This document shows, one piece after another, positions 60,409-64,000 of a DNA stretch of 64,000 nucleotides (positions are counted from its first letter, which is position 1; each line of letters opens with the position of its first letter). The notes below the pieces were generated by a model that made no database searches, had not been told where the DNA came from, and saw only the letters and a program-made list of their open reading frames with translations. Origin of the DNA: CAYUEN01 sp964443745 (GTDB lineage Bacteria > Campylobacterota > Campylobacteria > Campylobacterales > QNZT01); NCBI GenBank assembly GCA_964443745.1, contig CAYUEN010000003.1, forward strand, positions 35,135 to 99,134. The letters run 5' to 3'. The position numbers and the translations under genes are program-made.

Positions 60409-60609
60409 TTACTTCAGATTGTATTTTTTCTTGAATTTCTCGACTCTACCCGTCGCGTCCACGATTTTTTGGCTACCGGTGAAAAACGGATGGCATTTGT
60501 TGCAGATGTCGATACGCATTTCGGAGACGGTGGACATCGTATCGAACTCGTTACCGCATGCGCAGGAGACATGACATGCTACATACTCGGGATGGATATC
60601 TTTTTTCAT
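60409..60609 (-). CDS. rpmE: Ribosomal protein L31 (zinc-binding type)
   Basis: Large-subunit protein of 66 residues. Cysteines at residues 12, 16, 36 and 39 (ACHVSC ... CNKCHPFFTG) make the zinc-binding C+ form. Ends in a basic VEKFKKKYNLK tail. ATG with AAGGAAAAG upstream. First gene of the rpmE-rsmI block conserved in Campylobacter. Confidence 0.96.
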   Translation of the reverse strand: MKKDIHPEYVACHVSCACGNEFDTMSTVSEMRIDICNKCHPFFTGSQKIVDATGRVEKFKKKYNLK

Positions 60610-60683
60610 TTCTTTTCCTTTGTGATCAACGCAGTATAACGCTGAATTCTTTTCGCACGTGGCGAATTGGTATCAGGGGAGCG

Positions 60684-60689
60684 ATTATA
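60684..60689 (-). promoter_or_regulatory. Extended -10 promoter for rpmE
   Basis: The minus strand reads TTTTGCTATAATCGC, a TGC-extended perfect -10 box about 75 bases before the rpmE start codon. A second TATACT at 60638-60633 lies 24 bases before the ATG and may give a shorter leader. Confidence 0.6.
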
Positions 60690-60731
60690 GCAAAAGTTGT
60701 TTATTTTACGCTTAAAAAATCCGTATCGAAG

Positions 60732-60763
60732 AAAAAACAGCAGACCTTGAAAAAGGTCTACTG
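60732..60763 (-). terminator. Rho-independent terminator after rsmE
   Basis: On the minus strand CAGTAGACCTT-TTTC-AAGGTCTGCTG folds into an 11-position stem with one mismatch and a tetraloop, immediately followed by T6. It is the best intrinsic terminator in the window, 45 bases after the rsmE stop. Confidence 0.8.
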
Positions 60764-60781
60764 CCATATAGGGGGAGGGGA
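60732..60781 (-). ncRNA. Candidate short C-rich RNA between rsmE and rpmE
   Basis: A promoter-like TTGATT (60816-60811), 17-base spacer and TGC-extended TATACT (60793-60788) on the minus strand predict a start near 60781. The transcript would be about 50 bases, beginning with a C-rich run complementary to Shine-Dalgarno sequences (CCCCTCCCCC at 60780-60771) and ending at the strong terminator. It is unproven: the promoter may be fortuitous and the hairpin may serve only rsmE. Confidence 0.4.
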
Positions 60782-60807
60782 ACCATAAGTATAGCAAAAA
60801 ATAATGA

Positions 60808-61470
60808 TTAAATCAAGAGTTTTGCCGCAATACTTTGGGCCGCCGTCTCACTTTTGAGGATAAAATCGCTCCGGAAAGCGATTTTGTCATGATTGTGCAG
60901 CATTTCCCGCTCCTTTTCGGTAAATCCCCCTTCACATCCGACAAGAACGGACGAGATTTCGCCCCACTCTTTCTCGCCTCCAAAATCCAATACCGAAAAC
61001 CCCGCATACCGATCCAGCAATATCTCCAGCGAATCAAGACACTCCATCTCCATCAGGTCGCTTCTGCCGCATTGCTGGCAGGAGTTGATCAGTATCTTTT
61101 CGAGCCGTCCGAAATCGGGTCGAAAATGACGCTGGCTCCGTTCGCAATAGACGAAAGTGATTTTAAAGACGCCGATCTGGTTGAGGGCGGGGAGGCTTTT
61201 TTCGACCGTTTTGGGATCGATCATGCACCAAAGAAGATGGAGAAATCTCTTCGGCTTTTTCGGACGGAGCGCTTTGTCCGTCAGCGACAGACGCGCCGAT
61301 TTTCTATCGACGGTATCGATGCGGTAGCGGTAGAGAAAATCGTCCCGGAGATTGCGCAAAGAAACGATTTCGCCGACATGGAGGCGGCGGACTTTGAAAA
61401 GATGGCGATACGCTTCCTGCTCGAGTGTGAGTACCGAAGCGGAGGCGTCAGGATCATAGAGGAACTGCAT
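60808..61470 (-). CDS. rsmE: 16S rRNA (uracil1498-N3)-methyltransferase
   Basis: SPOUT methyltransferase of 220 residues. A PUA-like N-terminal domain (about 1-70; QEAYRHLFKVRRLHVGEIV) is followed by the knot motifs CEGGFTEKER (near 178-187) and LKSETAAQSIAAKLL (near 205-219). The ATG at 61470 is the domain start and lies within the 3' end of the upstream membrane gene (17-base overlap). Shorter than E. coli RsmE (243), as usual in the phylum. Confidence 0.92.
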   Translation of the reverse strand: MQFLYDPDASASVLTLEQEAYRHLFKVRRLHVGEIVSLRNLRDDFLYRYRIDTVDRKSARLSLTDKALRPKKPKRFLHLLWCMIDPKTVEKSLPALNQIGVFKITFVYCERSQRHFRPDFGRLEKILINSCQQCGRSDLMEMECLDSLEILLDRYAGFSVLDFGGEKEWGEISSVLVGCEGGFTEKEREMLHNHDKIAFRSDFILKSETAAQSIAAKLLI

Positions 61471-61888
61471 AGGCGATCGCCGCCGTGCCGACCAAAAGAG
61501 CGATATCGGCGAGATATTTGCGCTTGGCGTAGGATTTGAACGCAAGCTGCGAGGGGATGTCGTTGAGCCGTGTCTTTTTGTAGATGCGATGAAGCCTGAT
61601 GCTGGTAAAGAGTATGACGACCATCGCACCGACCATCATGAAGATCTTCCAGTGGAGCACGAAACTCTCCGTCGTCCAGAGAATCAACCCCGTGAAAAAG
61701 AGCGATCCGAGCATGAAGTAGTATTGCAGGGCGATACTCTCCACCCACTTCGAAAAAGCGCGGAAATCTTTGTCGGAAAAGATGAAAAAAAAGCTCACCA
61801 CCGCGACGAAGATCGTGGTGAGGACGAAAATCAGGTGCAGATCGGTGGCCATTTCGATAAGTTCGGCCGTAGCCGGCAGGGTGGACAT
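61454..61888 (-). CDS. Four-helix integral membrane protein
   Basis: Protein of 144 residues with four membrane segments (near residues 18-36, 57-73, 82-100 and 126-142). The hydrophobic pattern and HLHLIF-like start resemble the small membrane proteins found upstream of rsmE in Campylobacter (recalled as Cj0157c). The ATG at 61888 has AGGAG at 9 bases; 33 upstream in-frame codons cross the promoter. Function unknown; a haem-related role (CopD-like) is only a guess. Confidence 0.75.
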   Translation of the reverse strand: MSTLPATAELIEMATDLHLIFVLTTIFVAVVSFFFIFSDKDFRAFSKWVESIALQYYFMLGSLFFTGLILWTTESFVLHWKIFMMVGAMVVILFTSIRLHRIYKKTRLNDIPSQLAFKSYAKRKYLADIALLVGTAAIAYAVPL

Positions 61889-61915
61889 AGGTGCGGACTC
61901 CTCGGTTTTTGCCGA

Positions 61916-61921
61916 TATTAT
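61916..61921 (-). promoter_or_regulatory. -10 box (TATAAT) for the 61454-61888 / rsmE transcript
   Basis: A perfect TATAAT on the minus strand gives a predicted start near 61909, about 20 bases before the membrane protein ATG. It lies in the 108-base divergent gap shared with the S74-domain gene. Confidence 0.55.
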
Positions 61922-61996
61922 AACAAACTCCGCCAAATAGTAGGCATGGTATGGAAGTTGCTTTGATTCTACAAAAGAATTGATCAAGGAAAACGA

Positions 61997-63094
61997 ATGA
62001 AAACTGAAAACAAACCACTTGTACTCTTTTTGGGCATAATGCTTTGCGTACAGACGCTTTATGGTTGGAAAGTGGAAAAAGACGGTACCACACAGATGAA
62101 ACTGACCGATACGGGAAGACTCTGGATAGGTGCAGACGGAAAATATGGCGAGCCGAAAATGGCTGTTACCACCACGGAAAGCAGTGAAGATCGCGCACTC
62201 GATGTACGAACAGAAAGAGGAAGCGGCAATAATTACGGTATTGTAGCCACAGCTTACGGAGAAAATGCGGATATGAATGTCGCACTTTACGGATGGGCTT
62301 CAAGAGCGGCGAATAATTACGGACTCTACGTTGATAGCGGGTATGGTTATTTCCGGAGTAGGGTCGGTATTGGAACGCAAAGTCCGGCATCGATGCTCCA
62401 TATCATAGGTTCGGTCGATCATGAAGACGGCACGATAGTGACTATCCAAAACGATACTTCTGTAGATTGGTCACGGGCGCTCAGTGTCCTTACCCCGAAT
62501 GTTCCGAATGGTAAACGGGCAGGTTTGTTGACTTTTGGACAAGCCGACAGTGAAGGGGCAGCCGGACATATCAGCTATGTCAATAGCGATACTGATGGGG
62601 AAGGATATATAGATTTTGCGATCAGAAGCAAAGGGGCAAATTTTTTGACTATCAGAGAAGATGGCATAGTAGGTATTGCGACGGCAACAAAGCAATCCAG
62701 TGGTAATGATTTTAAACTTTATGTAAATGGAAAAGCAAAAGCGAAAAAATGGGTAGAATCTTCTGATAGACGTCTGAAAAAAGAGATTGAAACCATCAAA
62801 AATCCTCTTGAAAAAGTGGAACGACTCAGAGGTGTGACATTCCGATGGAAAGACGACAATTCCTCAAGAAGAGAAATCGGATTTATCGCACAGGAAGTCG
62901 AAAAAATCGTACCGGAAGTTGTTACGCCACCGACGAAAAATGATAAATTCTACAGTATGAGTTATGGCGAGCTCACGGCACTTTTGACCGAAGCCATCAA
63001 GGAACTCAAAAAACAGAACGACGCACTGAAAAAAATAGTCTGTAAAGATCATCCCGAAGAACAAATTTGTCTGCAAACGAATAGCGACGAGTAG
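61997..63094 (+). CDS. Exported protein with C-terminal Peptidase_S74 (tail-spike chaperone) domain
   Basis: Protein of 365 residues: a signal peptide (near 1-23, PLVLFLGIMLCVQTLYG), a Gly/Ser/Asn-rich beta region (about 25-250) with repeated YG motifs and the typical RVGIGTQSPASMLHI segment, and a C-terminal S74 intramolecular chaperone (about 253-345). The S74 signature is present: SSDRRLKKEI (Ser-Asp self-cleavage site near residue 255), GVTFRWKDD, EIGFIAQEVEKIVPEVV and YGELTALLTEAIKELK. Such proteins trimerise through the S74 domain, which then cuts itself off. No phage genes adjoin, so it is probably a cell-surface fibre or adhesin. ATG with AAGGA at 6 bases. Confidence 0.85.
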   Translation: MKTENKPLVLFLGIMLCVQTLYGWKVEKDGTTQMKLTDTGRLWIGADGKYGEPKMAVTTTESSEDRALDVRTERGSGNNYGIVATAYGENADMNVALYGWASRAANNYGLYVDSGYGYFRSRVGIGTQSPASMLHIIGSVDHEDGTIVTIQNDTSVDWSRALSVLTPNVPNGKRAGLLTFGQADSEGAAGHISYVNSDTDGEGYIDFAIRSKGANFLTIREDGIVGIATATKQSSGNDFKLYVNGKAKAKKWVESSDRRLKKEIETIKNPLEKVERLRGVTFRWKDDNSSRREIGFIAQEVEKIVPEVVTPPTKNDKFYSMSYGELTALLTEAIKELKKQNDALKKIVCKDHPEEQICLQTNSDE

Positions 63095-63099
63095 ATTTG

Positions 63100-64000
63100 A
63101 TGAAAAAAATATTCGGACTGCTGATTCTCTTTTCCGCATACGCATTTGCCGCTTGTGATACGTCGATGAGCGAATCGCATACGCAAGTATGTGAAAACCA
63201 TACTGTCGATCCCGAAAACCACGACGCTGTATGTTGCAGTATGACTCTTCCTGTTGCAGAATATCGTTTTGATACCTGCCAATGGGATGGCACGACCGAT
63301 GAAGTAGTCGATAGCAGCGACAATGGCTATCATGCAACCACCTATCACGGTACTCAGCCCAAAACTGGTTGGATCAACCGTGGAGCGGAGTTTACAGGAG
63401 GTGACTGGGATAATGCAAAGACCATCGAAACCTCAAGTCAGATTATCGATACCGAGCAAGATTTCACCATAATGTTTTGGATGAAAGTCAACGATATAGA
63501 CACCTCCAAAACATGGACCGGAGTTCTGGCGAAAAAAATCGAATTTTATATCACGAAAGACAGAGAAGTACATGTGAATATGAAAAATCAACCAGACCAG
63601 GAATCTTTCAGTAGCGATAAAAATATTTTCGAAACTGGAAAATGGTATCACATTGCTATCAGAAGCCAAGGCAGAAGCATTAAAATGTATCTAAACGGAA
63701 ATATTGTCATCGATGAAACGATGACCAAAGATAAAAACGAGGATGACCTGGGTTTGCTTCTGGGAAAAACGGACTGGGAAGGTGCCCCCCCCTTTAATGG
63801 AATACTTGATGAATTGAAGCTTTATCAAAATGCCCTGACAAATGACCAGATAAACAGCATCTACAATAACGAAAAAGAGCTATACAATTATGACGGTACC
63901 CAGAGAGATGGTTTGTTGTGCCCTGACAATCTTCTAGCCGACTATCGTTTCGATGAATGCTCATGGAACGGTACAGATGGGGAAGTGAAAGATAGTAGTG
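63100..64000 (+). CDS. LamG-domain surface protein, MshQ-like (3' part outside the window)
   Basis: Reading frame open from ATG 63100 to the window edge (300 codons seen). A signal peptide (KKIFGLLILFSAYAFAAC) is followed by a Cys-rich stretch and then a concanavalin/LamG-type module (about residues 49-265): AEYRFDTCQWDGT, IMFWMKVND, GKWYHIAIRSQGRSIKMYLNG and GILDELKLYQNALTNDQI. A second module begins at ADYRFDECSWNGTDGEVKDSS. These ADYRFDEC-type repeats occur in MSHA-biogenesis MshQ-like proteins; carbohydrate or surface binding is likely. It follows the S74 gene by 5 bases, probably one operon. It contains an in-frame C8 tract, and an A7 run follows the ATG. Confidence 0.75.
   Translation, partial: MKKIFGLLILFSAYAFAACDTSMSESHTQVCENHTVDPENHDAVCCSMTLPVAEYRFDTCQWDGTTDEVVDSSDNGYHATTYHGTQPKTGWINRGAEFTGGDWDNAKTIETSSQIIDTEQDFTIMFWMKVNDIDTSKTWTGVLAKKIEFYITKDREVHVNMKNQPDQESFSSDKNIFETGKWYHIAIRSQGRSIKMYLNGNIVIDETMTKDKNEDDLGLLLGKTDWEGAPPFNGILDELKLYQNALTNDQINSIYNNEKELYNYDGTQRDGLLCPDNLLADYRFDECSWNGTDGEVKDSS
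63785..63792 (+). repeat. Homopolymeric C8 tract inside the LamG gene
   Basis: Eight consecutive C residues encode Ala-Pro-Pro (GCC CCC CCC) in frame near codon 229. It is the longest C or G run noticed in the window. Gain or loss of one base would truncate the protein. Tracts of this kind drive phase variation of surface genes in Campylobacter. Confidence 0.85.

Noticed and set aside
61997..64000. Prophage tail module
   Set aside because: The S74 domain alone is not enough: both proteins have secretion signals and there are no capsid, tail-tube, integrase or lysis genes in the window.
1..64000. CRISPR arrays, insertion sequences, rRNA genes, replication origin
   Set aside because: No regularly spaced direct repeats, transposase-like proteins, rRNA-like sequence or clustered DnaA boxes were seen on reading either strand.

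Overview
The window (about 48-50 % GC by eye) comes from the chromosome of a Campylobacterota (epsilonproteobacterial) species, most likely a free-living, sulfur-metabolising relative of Sulfurovum, Nitratifractor or Hydrogenimonas. Several gene orders match those I remember from Campylobacter jejuni: rsmA-rnj, fabZ-lpxA-clpX-mreB-mreC-carB, ribH-nusB-pyrF, and rpmE-rsmI-rlmB-(two envelope proteins)-aminotransferase-hom with yraN nearby. A CiaB homologue and a dimeric-type dUTPase point the same way. The genus is inference. Genes are tightly packed, many share 4-base start/stop overlaps, and no gene-free stretch exceeds 300 bases.

Layout. 0.1-2.2 kb (minus): a sugar kinase and an agmatine-deiminase-type enzyme. 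2.3-8.0 kb (plus): rRNA dimethyltransferase, RNase J, arabinose-5-phosphate isomerase, pseudouridine synthase, RarA. 8.0-11.6 kb: SGNH lipoprotein, histone-deacetylase-like amidohydrolase, metallophosphatase, a small exported protein. 11.8-22.8 kb (minus): an eleven-kilobase co-directional run of ald, bcp, queH, fabZ, lpxA, clpX, mreB, mreC, carB and a YrdC-type protein. 22.9-28.4 kb: diguanylate cyclase, CiaB, a protein that looks like a degenerate GGDEF plus PilZ, and a small transglycosylase. 28.4-32.7 kb: EI24 protein, dUTPase, coiled-coil protein, CitE-like lyase, ribH-nusB-pyrF and tRNA-Ser(GCU). 32.7-43.3 kb is a mixed accessory stretch: FG-GAP lipoprotein, CYTH protein, two phosphoribosyltransferases, alpha/beta hydrolase lipoprotein, B12/radical-SAM protein, an AmrS/AmrB (Memo) pair, archaemetzincin, a MazF/PemK protein with an extra N-terminal region, and a PchB-like chorismate mutase.

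43.4-51.2 kb is a sulfur respiration island. A PsrABC/PhsABC-type molybdoenzyme operon is followed by a TAT-exported SQR/flavocytochrome-c-type flavoprotein, a monohaem lipoprotein cytochrome c, and a cytochrome b561 fused to a dihaem cytochrome c domain. Upstream of psrA a perfect TTGAT-N4-ATCAA palindrome sits about 41 bases before one predicted start site and about 61 before a second, so anaerobic control by a CRP/FNR-type activator is plausible. 51.1-61.9 kb returns to conserved genes (rnz, yraN, a cysteine-type cytoplasmic formate dehydrogenase, hom, aminotransferase, two envelope proteins, rlmB, rsmI, rpmE, rsmE). The final 2 kb encodes two exported proteins: one ending in a phage-type S74 chaperone domain, and a LamG-domain protein that runs off the window and carries an in-frame C8 tract.

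No CRISPR array, insertion sequence, prophage or rRNA operon was seen. The points most worth checking are the sulfur island and its regulatory region, the N-terminally extended MazF protein, the C8 tract, a probable one-base frame break at the start of the diguanylate cyclase, and a short C-rich RNA candidate after rsmE. All calls come from reading the sequence; no database search was run.
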